Assembly (NCBI RefSeq): GCF_002729955.1 | Contig: NZ_PBYA01000027.1 | Coordinates: forward strand, 124,001 to 188,000 | Direction: 5' to 3' | Origin: Salinisphaera sp. | Lineage (GTDB): Bacteria > Pseudomonadota > Gammaproteobacteria > Nevskiales > Salinisphaeraceae | DNA: 64,000 nucleotides | Shown here: piece after piece, positions 34,463-43,369 of the stretch | Layout of the letters: the number at the start of each line of letters is the position of its first letter | Numbering within the stretch: the first letter of the stretch is position 1 | Notes under the pieces: generated by a model | Database searches by the model: none | The model's input: the letters and a program-made list of their open reading frames with translations, nothing else | What the model was told of the DNA's origin: nothing | Translations under genes and position numbers: made by a program

Positions 34463-37400
34463 GCGCGCTCGGCTATGCCGAGCTGTGCTGTGTGAGCGGT
34501 TTTTCCTTCCAGCGCGGCGCCTCCACGCCGGAAGAGTTGGTCGCCCGCGCGGCCGAACTCGGCTATCGAGCGATCGCGCTGACCGACGAATGCAGCCTGG
34601 CCGGCGCGGTACGGGCCCTGCAGACCGCCGAAGCCTGCGCTATCGATCTGATCCTGGGCAGTCGTTTCACCCTCGACGAGGGCGTGACCGTCGTCCTGCT
34701 GGTACGCAACCGCAACGGCTATACCCGCCTGTGCCGGCTGATCACCGATGCCCGGCAACGCGTGGCCAAGGGCGACTACCGTATCGGCCTGGCCGATCTG
34801 CAGGCCGATACCCTGGCCGACTGCCGTATTCTGGTCCTGCCTGATTACGACTGTCCGCCCGGCCCCGCGCTGCATCATCTGCTGGCCTGGCTGGCCACCA
34901 CCTACCCGCGCCAGAGTCATATCGCACTGGCGCTGCATCGACGCGCCGCCGATATGGCGCACCGACGCCGGCTCGATGAACTGCGGGCCCGATACGGCCT
35001 GCCGCTGGTCGCGGTGGGCGATGTCCATATGCACCGACGCTCGCGGCGTGCCTTACAGGATGTATTTACCGCCCTGCGTCTGGGCACGACGGTGCACAAC
35101 GCCGGGCGGGCCTTGTTCGCCAACGGCGAACGCTATCTGCGGCCGCGCTCGACGCTGGCCGCCCTCTATCCCGACGAGACGCTGGCCGCGACCCTGCGTA
35201 TCGCCGCCGATTGCAGGTTTTCCCTGCGCGAAATCCGCTACGACTATCCTTCCGAAGTGGTGCCGCAGGGCCAGACCGCGCTCGAGCATCTACGCACCCT
35301 GGTGGAGCGCGGCTGCCAGCGGCGCTGGCCCGAGGGCACGAATGCCACGATACGTCGCCAGATCGAGCACGAACTCGCGCTGATCGAGGAAAAGAACTAT
35401 CCGCATTATTTTCTGACCGTTCACGATATTGTCGAAGAAGCGAATCGACGCGGCATTCTCTGTCAGGGCCGCGGCTCGGCCGCCAATTCGGTGGTGTGTT
35501 TCTGCCTGGGCATCACCGAAGTGGATCCGCTTCGCCACGACATGCTCTTCGAGCGTTTCATCTCGCGCGATCGCAACGAACCGCCGGATATCGACGTCGA
35601 CTTCGAGCACGAACGCCGCGAAGAAATCATCCAGTACATCTATCGCCGGTACGGCCGCCAGCGCGCCGCGCTCGCTGCCACCGTCATCCATTATCGACCG
35701 CGCAGCGCGATGCGCGACGTCGGCCGCGCCATGGGGCTGAGCGTCGATCAGATCGACACCCTGGCCGGCGCGCTGTCGCGGCGCAGTGATGACGGCAGCC
35801 TGGCCGCCCAGCTCGATGAACGCGGTATCGATATCGACACCGACGATCTCGATCGTATTCTCATGCTGGTGGATACGCTCATCGGGTTTCCCCGCCATCT
35901 GTCCCAGCATGTTGGCGGTTTCGTGCTTTCCGAAGTGCCGCTGGAGCAGCTGGTGCCCGTGGAAAAGGCGGCCATGCCCGATCGCACCATCATTCAGTGG
36001 GACAAGGACGATCTGGAAGCGGTCGGCCTGATGAAGATCGACGTGCTCGCACTCGGCATGCTCAGCTGCCTGCGCCGCTGTTTCGCGCTTATCGAGCGTC
36101 ATCACGGTCGCCGGCTGACCATGGCCACCATTCCCGGCAAGGACAAGGCCACCTACGACATGATTTCGGCCGCCGATACGGTCGGCGTATTCCAGATCGA
36201 GTCGCGTGCCCAGATGACCATGCTGCCGCGGCTGCGCCCCCAGCGGTTTTTCGATCTGGTGGTCGAGGTGGCGATCGTACGCCCTGGCCCGATCCAGGGC
36301 GGCATGGTCCATCCCTACCTGCTCAACCGCGAAAAGAAGCGCGAAGAGATCGAATACCCCAGCGAAGCCCTGCGCGGCGTGCTCGAACGCACCCACGGCG
36401 TGCCGATCTTTCAGGAACAGGTAATGAAGATCGCCATGGTCGCTGCAAGCTTCAGTGCCGGCGAGGCCGACGGCCTGCGTCGTTCAATGGCTGCCTGGAA
36501 GAAGAAAGGCGGCCTCGAGCCCTGGCGCGAACGCTTGAAAAGCGGCATGCGCGCCAACGGCTATGCCGAGGACTTCGCCGATCGGATCTTCGAACAAATC
36601 AAGGGGTTCGGCAGCTACGGCTTTCCGGAATCCCATGCCGTGAGTTTTGCCCTGCTCGTCTATGTCTCCTCGTATATCAAATGCCACTATCCGGCCGCCT
36701 TCGCGGCCGCCCTGATCAACAGCCAGCCCATGGGTTTCTATGCGCCGGCCCAGATCGTGGCCGATCTCAAGCGACACGGGGTGCAGGTCTACCCCATCGA
36801 TGTCTGTCATTCCGACTGGGAGTGCACGCTCGAACACGGCAACGACGAAGAAGCGGCTGTGGCCCTGCGTCTGGGCCTGCGCCTGGTCAAAGGGCTTTCC
36901 CGGGACGCCGGCGAGCGTATCGTCGCGGCTCGCAGCACCGCTGCGTTCACCCAGGTGGCAGACCTGGTCAATCGGGCCCGGCTGGGCCAGCGCTCCCGCG
37001 ATGCCCTGGCCCGGGCCGATGCCCTGCGCGGGCTGGCCGGGCACCGCCATCAGGCGCAGTGGCAGATCGCGGCCGCCCATGTGCATGCCGATCTGTTTGC
37101 CGGGCTCGACGCGCCCGAACCCGACGTGGATTTACCGGCGCCGAAGGAAGGCAGCGATATCGTGGCCGACTATGCCAGTACCGCCCTGACCCTGCGCCGG
37201 CATCCGCTGGCACTGCTGCGCCCGCAGCTGGCCCGCCAGGGCGTGCTCTGTGCCCGCGATTTCGATGCCCTGGCCGATCGTCGTGCCGCCCACGTCGCCG
37301 GCCTGGTCACGATCCGCCAGCGCCCGGGCAGCGCCAAGGGCACGACCTTCGTCACCCTCGAAGACGAAACCGGCTGCGTGAACGTGGTCATTCACCGCGA

Positions 37401-37563
37401 CCTGCTCGCCCGCTATCGCGTGGCCGTTACCAGCGCCCGGCTGCTCCGGGTCAACGGCATCATGCAGCGCCATGGGCCGGTCACCCACTGCGTGGCCCGG
37501 CATATCGTCGACGACAGTGCTCGACTCGGGAAACTGACCACTTGGTCCCGCGATTTCCATTGA
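34459..37563 (+). CDS. dnaE2: Error-prone DNA polymerase III alpha subunit DnaE2
   Basis: 1034 aa, the usual DnaE2 length. The N-terminal PHP domain begins YAELCCVSGFSFQRGASTPE (the family more often shows ELHC). The polymerase active-site aspartates are in PPDIDVDFEHERRE and LMKIDVLALGML. Helix-hairpin-helix and OB regions follow. It performs error-prone synthesis past lesions with ImuA and ImuB. The start is ATG at 34459, overlapping the imuB stop, so the three genes form one SOS operon under the LexA box at 32260. No terminator is visible right after the stop; an AT-rich island follows. Confidence 0.96.
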   Translation: MSALGYAELCCVSGFSFQRGASTPEELVARAAELGYRAIALTDECSLAGAVRALQTAEACAIDLILGSRFTLDEGVTVVLLVRNRNGYTRLCRLITDARQRVAKGDYRIGLADLQADTLADCRILVLPDYDCPPGPALHHLLAWLATTYPRQSHIALALHRRAADMAHRRRLDELRARYGLPLVAVGDVHMHRRSRRALQDVFTALRLGTTVHNAGRALFANGERYLRPRSTLAALYPDETLAATLRIAADCRFSLREIRYDYPSEVVPQGQTALEHLRTLVERGCQRRWPEGTNATIRRQIEHELALIEEKNYPHYFLTVHDIVEEANRRGILCQGRGSAANSVVCFCLGITEVDPLRHDMLFERFISRDRNEPPDIDVDFEHERREEIIQYIYRRYGRQRAALAATVIHYRPRSAMRDVGRAMGLSVDQIDTLAGALSRRSDDGSLAAQLDERGIDIDTDDLDRILMLVDTLIGFPRHLSQHVGGFVLSEVPLEQLVPVEKAAMPDRTIIQWDKDDLEAVGLMKIDVLALGMLSCLRRCFALIERHHGRRLTMATIPGKDKATYDMISAADTVGVFQIESRAQMTMLPRLRPQRFFDLVVEVAIVRPGPIQGGMVHPYLLNREKKREEIEYPSEALRGVLERTHGVPIFQEQVMKIAMVAASFSAGEADGLRRSMAAWKKKGGLEPWRERLKSGMRANGYAEDFADRIFEQIKGFGSYGFPESHAVSFALLVYVSSYIKCHYPAAFAAALINSQPMGFYAPAQIVADLKRHGVQVYPIDVCHSDWECTLEHGNDEEAAVALRLGLRLVKGLSRDAGERIVAARSTAAFTQVADLVNRARLGQRSRDALARADALRGLAGHRHQAQWQIAAAHVHADLFAGLDAPEPDVDLPAPKEGSDIVADYASTALTLRRHPLALLRPQLARQGVLCARDFDALADRRAAHVAGLVTIRQRPGSAKGTTFVTLEDETGCVNVVIHRDLLARYRVAVTSARLLRVNGIMQRHGPVTHCVARHIVDDSARLGKLTTWSRDFH

Positions 37564-37605
37564 ACAGCAGAACCTTATCCGACTCATCGCGAAACAGCAG
37601 CAGAA

Positions 37606-37641
37606 TAATCTATCCACAGATTACGCTGATTTCATAGATTA
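37606..37641. repeat. Inverted repeat TAATCTAT ... ATAGATTA
   Basis: TAATCTAT (37606-37613) and ATAGATTA (37634-37641) are exact reverse complements around a 20-nt centre containing CCACAGATTACGCTGATT. The central words resemble a short element seen scattered in many unrelated bacterial genomes. Confidence 0.6.
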
Positions 37642-37721
37642 ACCAGAATGGGAACAGCTCGCACCAACTTTAACAATTATATATAAATATCTGATTATAA
37701 ATTCATTTTTATATAAAACAT

Positions 37722-37856
37722 CTTTTAATGTTGTCCGTTGGCCGTGTCAGTAGCTAACGAGCGTACATCCTCAAGGACAAACGCCTGCATGGCGTGTCGA
37801 GCACCACTCGACACGAACTCAGAAAACAGGCCGTCCGATTGGACATTTTTTATTAA
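37722..37856 (+). ncRNA. Candidate small RNA (speculative)
   Basis: If transcription starts just after the TATAAA near 37711, a transcript of about 130 nt would contain a perfect CGTGTCGAG-CACCA-CTCGACACG hairpin (37793-37815) and end at GTCC-GATT-GGAC-A-TTTTTT (37833-37851). The promoter has no clear -35 and the terminator stem is only 4 bp, so this is a suggestion. No known sRNA family was recognised. Confidence 0.3.
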
Positions 37857-37920
37857 GTGCTCTTAGCGTTCATTTGCGGACAGACACGCATTCCGGGCGC
37901 GACCCATGCTATCTCACCCC

Positions 37921-37947
37921 AAAAAAAGGCCCGGTAAAACCGGGCCT
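37921..37947 (-). terminator. Intrinsic terminator of clpA
   Basis: On the minus strand AAGGCCCGG-TTTTA-CCGGGCCTT runs into a T-tract (37926-37921), about 33 nt after the clpA stop. Nine-bp stem; strong. Confidence 0.92.
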
Positions 37948-37979
37948 TGAATGCACTTTCTAAAGTGTCGTCGCTCGAA

Positions 37980-40241
37980 TCAGGCCTCGGCCGTTTCCCG
38001 GGCGGTGATATCGAGCTCGATCGCGTCGTCGTCCACACGCACGACCACCTGGCCGCCGTTGGCCAGCCGGCCGAACAACAGCTCTTCGGCCAGCGGCTTC
38101 TTGATGTGGTCCTGGATCACACGGGCCATCGGCCGTGCGCCCATCTTCACATCGTAGCCACGCTCGGCCAGCCAGCTTCGTGCCTCGGCTTCGACCGTCA
38201 GGCCGACGCCGCGCGCTTCCAGCTGGGCTTCGAGCTGGAGGATGAACTTGTCCACCACCCGCTCGATGACTTCGCCCTGCAACGGCTGGAACTGAATGAT
38301 CGAGTCCAGGCGATTGCGGAACTCCGGCGTAAAGCCGCGACGAATGGCTTCCATGCCGTCCGAGCTGCTGTCGCTGGGATTGAACCCAATACCCCGGCTG
38401 GCCATGGCTTCGGCACCCGCGTTGGTCGTCATCACCAGGATCACGTTGCGGAAGTCCGCTTCGCGACCGTTGTTGTCGGTGAGTTTGCCGTGGTCCATCA
38501 CCTGCAACAGCAGGTTGAAGATATCCGGATGGGCTTTCTCGATCTCGTCGAGCAGGACCACTGAATGCGGCTGCTTGTTCACCGCTTCGGTGAGCAGTCC
38601 GCCCTGGTCGTAGCCGACATAGCCCGGCGGCGCACCGATCAGGCGCGACACCGTATGCCGTTCCATGTATTCGGACATATCGAAGCGCACCAGCTCCACG
38701 CCCAGATGCAGCGCCAGCTGGCGGGTGACTTCGGTCTTGCCCACGCCGGTCGGGCCGGCGAACAGGAAGGAGCCGATCGGCTTGTCGCGGTTATCCAGCC
38801 CCGAGCGCGACATCTTGATCGCACTGGCAAGCGAGGTGACCGCTTCGTCCTGGCCGAAGATCACCAGCTTGAGATCGCGTTCGAGCGTCTTGAGCACGTC
38901 GCGATCGTCGCGGGAGACCGTCTTGGACGGAATCCGGGCGATACGCGAGACCATGTCCTCGATATCACGAACCTGGACGGTCTTGCGCTTCTTGCCGGAG
39001 GGCCGCAGACGCAGGCGTGCGCCGGCCTCGTCGATCACGTCGATGGCCTTGTCCGGCAGGTGGCGGTCGTTGATATGGCGTGCCGAAAGCTCGGCAGCCG
39101 CTTCCAGTGCCGGCTGGGTATAGCGCACCTGATGGTGCTCCTCGAAGCGATTCTTGAGGCCGCGCAGAATCTGCACGGTATCGGCCACGCTCGGCTCGGG
39201 CACGTCGATCTTCTGGAAGCGGCGTGCCAGCGCGCGATCCTTTTCGAACACACCCCGGAATTCCTGATAGGTGGTCGCACCCATGCAGCGCAGCTCGCCG
39301 GAGGCAAGCTTCGGCTTGAGCAGGTTCGAGGCGTCCATCACGCCACCCGAAGCCGCACCGGCGCCGATGATGGTATGAATCTCGTCGATGAACAGCACCG
39401 CGCCGTCCTGTTTTTCCAGCTCGGCCAGCACACCCTTGAGACGCTTCTCGAAGTCGCCGCGGTATTTGGTCCCGGCAATCAACGCGCCCAGGTCGAGCGC
39501 ATAGATCACGCTCTTGCTCAGTACGTCGGGGACTTCGCCGTCGACGATCATGCGCGCCAGACCTTCCGCAATCGCGGTCTTGCCGACGCCGGCTTCGCCC
39601 ACAAGCAGCGGGTTGTTCTTGCGCCGGCGGCACAGCGTCTGCACCACGCGCTCGATCTCGTGGTCGCGACCGATCAACGGATCCACGTCGCCTTCGGCGG
39701 CCTTGCGATTGAGATTGGTCGCGTACTGCTCGAGCGGCGACTTGCCGGCTTCGCCGCCTTCCTCGGCGCCTTTCTCCGAGGTCGGGCCGGGCTGTTCGCC
39801 CGCGCTGTCCGACTTGGAGACGCCGTGCGATACGTAGTTGACCACGTCCAGGCGACTCACGCCCTGCTCGCCGAGCAGATAGACCGCATGGGATTCCTGT
39901 TCGGAGAAGATCGCGATGAGCACGTTAACCGCGGTCACCTCCTTCTTGCCCGACGACTGGACATGGTAGACCGCGCGCTGCAAAACGCGCTGAAAGCCCA
40001 GCGTGGGCTGGACTTCATGATCCTCGCCGGCCGGCACCACCGGCACATGCGTATCGATATAGCTCTTGAGTTCGCGTTCCAGACTTGGAATATCCGCGCT
40101 GACCGCTTCCAGCACCTCGGCCACGGCCGGGTTATCCAGCAGCGACATCAGCAGATGTTCGACGGTCAGCATTTCGTGGTGCTGGCGTCGGGCCACCATG
40201 AAGGCGGCATCGAGAGCGGTTTGAAGTTCCTGGCTCAGCAT
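37980..40241 (-). CDS. clpA: ATP-dependent Clp protease ATP-binding subunit ClpA
   Basis: Unfoldase partner of ClpP, 753 aa (E. coli 758). The double Clp-N repeat at the N-terminus is followed by AAA1 (Walker A GEAGVGKT, Walker B VLFIDEIHTI) and AAA2 (GPTGVGKTE; VVLLDEIEKAHPD). The ClpP-docking loop is present as RGIGFNPSDSS in AAA2. The ORF is open upstream to 40352, but MLSQELQTALDAAF at 40241 is the family start. It lies 61 nt downstream of clpS, with a strong terminator after the stop. clpP is not in the window. Confidence 0.97.
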   Translation of the reverse strand: MLSQELQTALDAAFMVARRQHHEMLTVEHLLMSLLDNPAVAEVLEAVSADIPSLERELKSYIDTHVPVVPAGEDHEVQPTLGFQRVLQRAVYHVQSSGKKEVTAVNVLIAIFSEQESHAVYLLGEQGVSRLDVVNYVSHGVSKSDSAGEQPGPTSEKGAEEGGEAGKSPLEQYATNLNRKAAEGDVDPLIGRDHEIERVVQTLCRRRKNNPLLVGEAGVGKTAIAEGLARMIVDGEVPDVLSKSVIYALDLGALIAGTKYRGDFEKRLKGVLAELEKQDGAVLFIDEIHTIIGAGAASGGVMDASNLLKPKLASGELRCMGATTYQEFRGVFEKDRALARRFQKIDVPEPSVADTVQILRGLKNRFEEHHQVRYTQPALEAAAELSARHINDRHLPDKAIDVIDEAGARLRLRPSGKKRKTVQVRDIEDMVSRIARIPSKTVSRDDRDVLKTLERDLKLVIFGQDEAVTSLASAIKMSRSGLDNRDKPIGSFLFAGPTGVGKTEVTRQLALHLGVELVRFDMSEYMERHTVSRLIGAPPGYVGYDQGGLLTEAVNKQPHSVVLLDEIEKAHPDIFNLLLQVMDHGKLTDNNGREADFRNVILVMTTNAGAEAMASRGIGFNPSDSSSDGMEAIRRGFTPEFRNRLDSIIQFQPLQGEVIERVVDKFILQLEAQLEARGVGLTVEAEARSWLAERGYDVKMGARPMARVIQDHIKKPLAEELLFGRLANGGQVVVRVDDDAIELDITARETAEA

Positions 40242-40302
40242 TTTGCGTCCCCGAACCTTATGTTCGATTGAGGCCTGATTCTGTCCTCGACGATTGCGAA
40301 AA

Positions 40303-40635
40303 TCAGGCTTTTTCCATAGTACACAACAGCGGGTGCTGATGGGCGCGTGCATGGTCGTTGACCATGGCCACCTTGGTTTCGGCTATCTGAGCCGTAAACG
40401 TACCAGCCACCGCCTTGCCCCGCGTATGAACGGTCAGCATGATCTGGACCGATTGCTCGCGGTTGAGGTTGAAAAACGTCATCAGCACTTCCACGACGAA
40501 TTCCATCGGTGTGAAGTCGTCGTTGTGCATGACCACCTTGTAGAGCGGCGGCTGCTTGGTTTTTGGCCGACTGGTTTCGACAACGGCCTCGCCTTCGTCT
40601 TCCACCGTCGGCTTGGGTTTGTCGGACTGACTCAT
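40303..40635 (-). CDS. clpS: ClpS adaptor for ClpAP
   Basis: 110 aa. The N-end-rule binding pocket is visible in [20 protein letters not shown] (Asn-Asp-Asp), with the later [20 protein letters not shown] segment containing the second pocket residues. The disordered, charged N-terminal ~30 residues deliver substrates to ClpA. Genes are clpS-clpA on the minus strand. A sigma-70 type promoter (TTGATT-17-TATATC, 40739-40711) lies upstream. Confidence 0.97.
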   Translation of the reverse strand: MSQSDKPKPTVEDEGEAVVETSRPKTKQPPLYKVVMHNDDFTPMEFVVEVLMTFFNLNREQSVQIMLTVHTRGKAVAGTFTAQIAETKVAMVNDHARAHQHPLLCTMEKA

Positions 40636-40710
40636 CTCGTGCCTACCTTGGCCTGCCGCCGAGTCTCTTGTTAAGACTCAATCGGCATCGGATCCATTTT
40701 CTATACGCAG

Positions 40711-40739
40711 GATATAAGGATACGGGGGCAGCAAATCAA
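40711..40739 (-). promoter_or_regulatory. clpS-clpA promoter, sigma-70 type
   Basis: Minus strand -35 TTGATT (40739-40734) and -10 TATATC (40716-40711) with a 17-nt spacer, about 75 nt before the clpS ATG. The -35 overlaps one arm of a direct repeat of CAATCGATCG (40737-40760), a possible operator. Confidence 0.6.
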
Positions 40740-40760
40740 TCGATCGGACACAATCGATCG
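40737..40760. promoter_or_regulatory. Direct repeat CAATCGATCG x2 at the clpS promoter
   Basis: CAATCGATCG occurs at 40737-40746 and 40751-40760 with 14-nt periodicity; each copy contains the palindrome CGATCG. It overlaps the -35 of the clpS promoter, as a repressor or activator site would. No regulator is suggested. Confidence 0.45.
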
Positions 40761-40814
40761 TCGAAGCCGTGCAGTCACGGCATCCGCGCAGGTCAGCCCG
40801 CAGGCGGGCGGGGG

Positions 40815-41825
40815 TTATTCGCCGAGGTTGTGCGCGAGAAGCGAACGAATACGCTGCGGTACTTTCTGTTCGACTTCCATGCGCGCGACGTTGATCGCGC
40901 TGGCGAAGGCGATCGCATCGGCATCGCCGTGCGACTTGATGACCGTGCCCTGCAGACCGATGAAGGTCGCGCCGTTGTACTGGCGCGGGTCCACACGGCG
41001 ACGAAATGCCTTGAGCACCGGCATGGCGAAGAACGCCGCGCTGCGGGTCAGGGCGTTGCGCGAGAATTCCTCGCGCAAGAACTGGGCGATGAGCTTGCCC
41101 AAGCCTTCGCTGGTCTTGAGGGCGACGTTGCCCACGAAGCCGTCGCAAACCACCACATCGACGTCGCCGATATAGATATCGTCGCCTTCCACGAAGCCGA
41201 TATAGTTGAGTTCGCTATCCCCCAGCAGCTTGCCGGCCTGCTGGATCTGGATATTGCCCTTGATTTCCTCGGCGCCGATATTGAGCAGCCCCACCCGCGG
41301 CTCGTCGACGCCGTGAACGGCTTCGGCGAGTACGGCCCCCATCACCGCGAACTGGAACAGCTGCTCGGGGGTGGATTCGGCGTTCGCGCCGAGATCGAGC
41401 ATGAGCGTATGCCCACGGCGGGAGGGAATCGGGGATACGATCGCCGGGCGATCGATGCCTGCCAGCGTTTTGAGGACGAAGCGGGCCGTTGCCATCAACG
41501 CGCCGGTGTTGCCTGCCGACACGCAGGCCGCGGCGTCGCCGTTATGGACGACGTTGATCGCCACGCGCATGGAAGAATCTTTCTTCTGGCGCAGCGAGCG
41601 CGCCGGCGATTCCGACATGCCCACCACTTCGCTGGCATGCCGTACGGTGAGGCGTTCGCCGACGTTGGCTTTCTTATGGCGCGCGATCTGCCGATGCAGA
41701 GTTTCGGCATCCCCGACCAGAACGATCTCCAGCTCAGGGTGGGCCTGCAAACTCTTGATGGCGGCTTCCACAGCCACAGGGGCGCCGTGGTCGCCGCTCA
41801 TGGCGTCGACTGCAATACGCGTCAT
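40815..41825 (-). CDS. plsX: Phosphate acyltransferase PlsX
   Basis: 336 aa. Converts acyl-ACP to acyl-phosphate for phospholipid synthesis. It begins MTRIAVDAMSGDHGAPVAVE, the PlsX signature, and contains SAGNTGALMATARFVLKTL and DGFVGNVALKTSEGLGK. The ORF is open to 41861, but the family start is 41825. It lies in the conserved order yceD-rpmF-plsX on the minus strand. The fatty-acid genes (fabH, fabD) that usually follow are absent; clpS comes next instead. Confidence 0.96.
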   Translation of the reverse strand: MTRIAVDAMSGDHGAPVAVEAAIKSLQAHPELEIVLVGDAETLHRQIARHKKANVGERLTVRHASEVVGMSESPARSLRQKKDSSMRVAINVVHNGDAAACVSAGNTGALMATARFVLKTLAGIDRPAIVSPIPSRRGHTLMLDLGANAESTPEQLFQFAVMGAVLAEAVHGVDEPRVGLLNIGAEEIKGNIQIQQAGKLLGDSELNYIGFVEGDDIYIGDVDVVVCDGFVGNVALKTSEGLGKLIAQFLREEFSRNALTRSAAFFAMPVLKAFRRRVDPRQYNGATFIGLQGTVIKSHGDADAIAFASAINVARMEVEQKVPQRIRSLLAHNLGE

Positions 41826-41867
41826 GATTCGACACCCGAGGCTACGCGCCCCGGGAATCATCCGTCG

Positions 41868-42053
41868 CTAAACGTCGTCGCCGGTATTGACGACGCGACG
41901 ACCACGGTAGAAACCGTCGCGCGTAACGTGATGACGCAGATGCGTCTCACCCGTCGTCTGGTCGATCGACAGCGTCGGCGGGTTCATGCTGGCGTGCGTG
42001 TTGCGACGCTTGTCGCGCTTCGAACGGGATTTGCGGTTCTTTTGGACGGCCAT
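41868..42053 (-). CDS. rpmF: 50S ribosomal protein L32
   Basis: 61 aa. Begins [20 protein letters not shown], the unmistakable L32 N-terminus, and ends in [19 protein letters not shown]. The zinc cysteines present in some L32 proteins are absent, so this is the Zn-independent form. Third-strand neighbours are yceD upstream and plsX 42 nt downstream. Confidence 0.97.
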   Translation of the reverse strand: MAVQKNRKSRSKRDKRRNTHASMNPPTLSIDQTTGETHLRHHVTRDGFYRGRRVVNTGDDV

Positions 42054-42087
42054 GGCGTTCTATGTCTTCCAGCGTTGTCGAAAATCG

Positions 42088-42630
42088 TCAATCGTCGCGT
42101 TTGAGCTGACTCAGCACCGCGAACGGATTGTTGGGTCTTTCATCGTCTTGTTCGTCACGAAGCGGCATGTCGTGATCAACATACTGCGACGTGCACTCGG
42201 GCCGGTTGCAACGGGCCACGCTTGGCAGCGCCAGGAGCAATTCGTCGGCCACCAGCGCATGCACATCCAGCATGTCACCGTCGGCCAGTACCGGTTCGTA
42301 TTCTCGCGGCACGTTGGCGGCAGCGTCGTCGTCGCCGACCACCACACCGGCCACGTCCACGTTCATCGGATGATCGAAAGCGTTCAGACAACGCTGGCAT
42401 TCCAGCCGTAGCGTGGTGCTGATATCACCCTCGACATGGACACGCCGTTGCGCATCCTCCCGAAACTCGAGATCCACCACCACCACCGGGTTCGCACCGG
42501 CCGATGAGTCGATCGTCTCTGCCGCGACCCGATCCAGACGATCCAGATCGAGACGGCCTTCGATTCGCCCCTGCTGTGTCGCAAGTCGACGGTAATCGAC
42601 ACGTGGTACCAGCGCTCGGGGCGTGTTCAT
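42088..42630 (-). CDS. yceD: YceD family protein (DUF177)
   Basis: 180 aa. Contains the DUF177 core ECQRCLNAFDHPMNVDVAGV with its CxxC, plus a second Cys pair in CNRPECTSQY and the acidic MLDVHALVADELLLALP. Genes order yceD-rpmF-plsX is nearly universal in proteobacteria; the family is linked to 23S rRNA accumulation in plants and E. coli. It lies 34 nt upstream of rpmF. Confidence 0.93.
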   Translation of the reverse strand: MNTPRALVPRVDYRRLATQQGRIEGRLDLDRLDRVAAETIDSSAGANPVVVVDLEFREDAQRRVHVEGDISTTLRLECQRCLNAFDHPMNVDVAGVVVGDDDAAANVPREYEPVLADGDMLDVHALVADELLLALPSVARCNRPECTSQYVDHDMPLRDEQDDERPNNPFAVLSQLKRDD

Positions 42631-42775
42631 GGCGCGCGATAATAGGGGCGAAAGCCCGCCAAGTCAAAGCATTTCGCCGTTTCACTCCTGGCTGGCGCCA
42701 TGCACGACGCCCGCAGATGGTATGACCGATCGTTTATCCTTTGGCCGCCAGAGATTCGCTGACAAAGGACCCCGC

Positions 42776-43369
42776 ATGGCCCCGACCTCCCCCGCTCCGA
42801 TCATTCTCGCCTCCAGCTCGCCCTGGCGGCGCGAGCTTCTGACGCGTCTGGGGCTCGAGTTCGAGACGATTTCGCCGGACATCGATGAAAGCGCGCGCGA
42901 CAACGAGCCCCCGTCGGCCCTGGCTGAGCGTCTGGCCATTGGCAAGGCGCGCCGCATATTCGATGACCGGCCCGAGGCCATCGTGATCGGCTCCGATCAG
43001 GTCGCCGACGTCGAGGGCGACATTCTCGGCAAGCCCGGCACCTCCGAGAAGGCAAAGGCCCAGCTACGCCATCAGTCCGGCAAGACGGTATATTTCCATA
43101 CCGGCCTGTGTGTATGCGCGCCCGTATTCGAGGCACCGCGATCCTGTGTGGAAACCGTGGCCACACGTTTTCGCGAACTGGATGATGCCCAGATCGCCCG
43201 CTATGTCGAAGCCGAGGATGTGACCGCGACCGCGGGCAGCATCAAGTCCGAAGGTCTGGGCATCAGCCTGGTCGAGTCGATCGAGTCGAAAGATCCGTCG
43301 ACCCTGGTCGGGCTGCCGCTGATCGCCCTGTGCCGCCTGCTCGCACAGGCCGGCGTCGAAATTCCCTAG
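42776..43369 (+). CDS. Maf family nucleoside triphosphate pyrophosphatase (YceF type)
   Basis: 197 aa. The N-terminal ILASSSPWRRELLTRLGLEF is the Maf signature. A central GSDQVADVEGDILGKPGT holds the catalytic Asp, and VTATAGSIKSEGLGISLVES is the C-terminal family block. The YceF subgroup (7-methyl-GTP pyrophosphatase) sits next to the yceD-rpmF block in many genomes, as here. The frame is open upstream to 42623, but ATG 42776 fits. Its stop shares the palindrome CTAG with the stop of the convergent HAD gene. Confidence 0.93.
   Translation: MAPTSPAPIILASSSPWRRELLTRLGLEFETISPDIDESARDNEPPSALAERLAIGKARRIFDDRPEAIVIGSDQVADVEGDILGKPGTSEKAKAQLRHQSGKTVYFHTGLCVCAPVFEAPRSCVETVATRFRELDDAQIARYVEAEDVTATAGSIKSEGLGISLVESIESKDPSTLVGLPLIALCRLLAQAGVEIP

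Larger units (their letters stand above)
37564..37979. other. AT-rich intergenic island after dnaE2
   Basis: 416 nt without a protein gene. From about 37605 to 37740 the sequence is mostly A and T, in strong contrast with the GC-rich surroundings. It contains an inverted repeat (37606-37641), a possible -10 (TATAAA near 37711), a 9-bp hairpin (37793-37815) and two hairpin-plus-T signals facing each other (37833-37851 plus strand, 37921-37947 minus strand). Confidence 0.7.
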
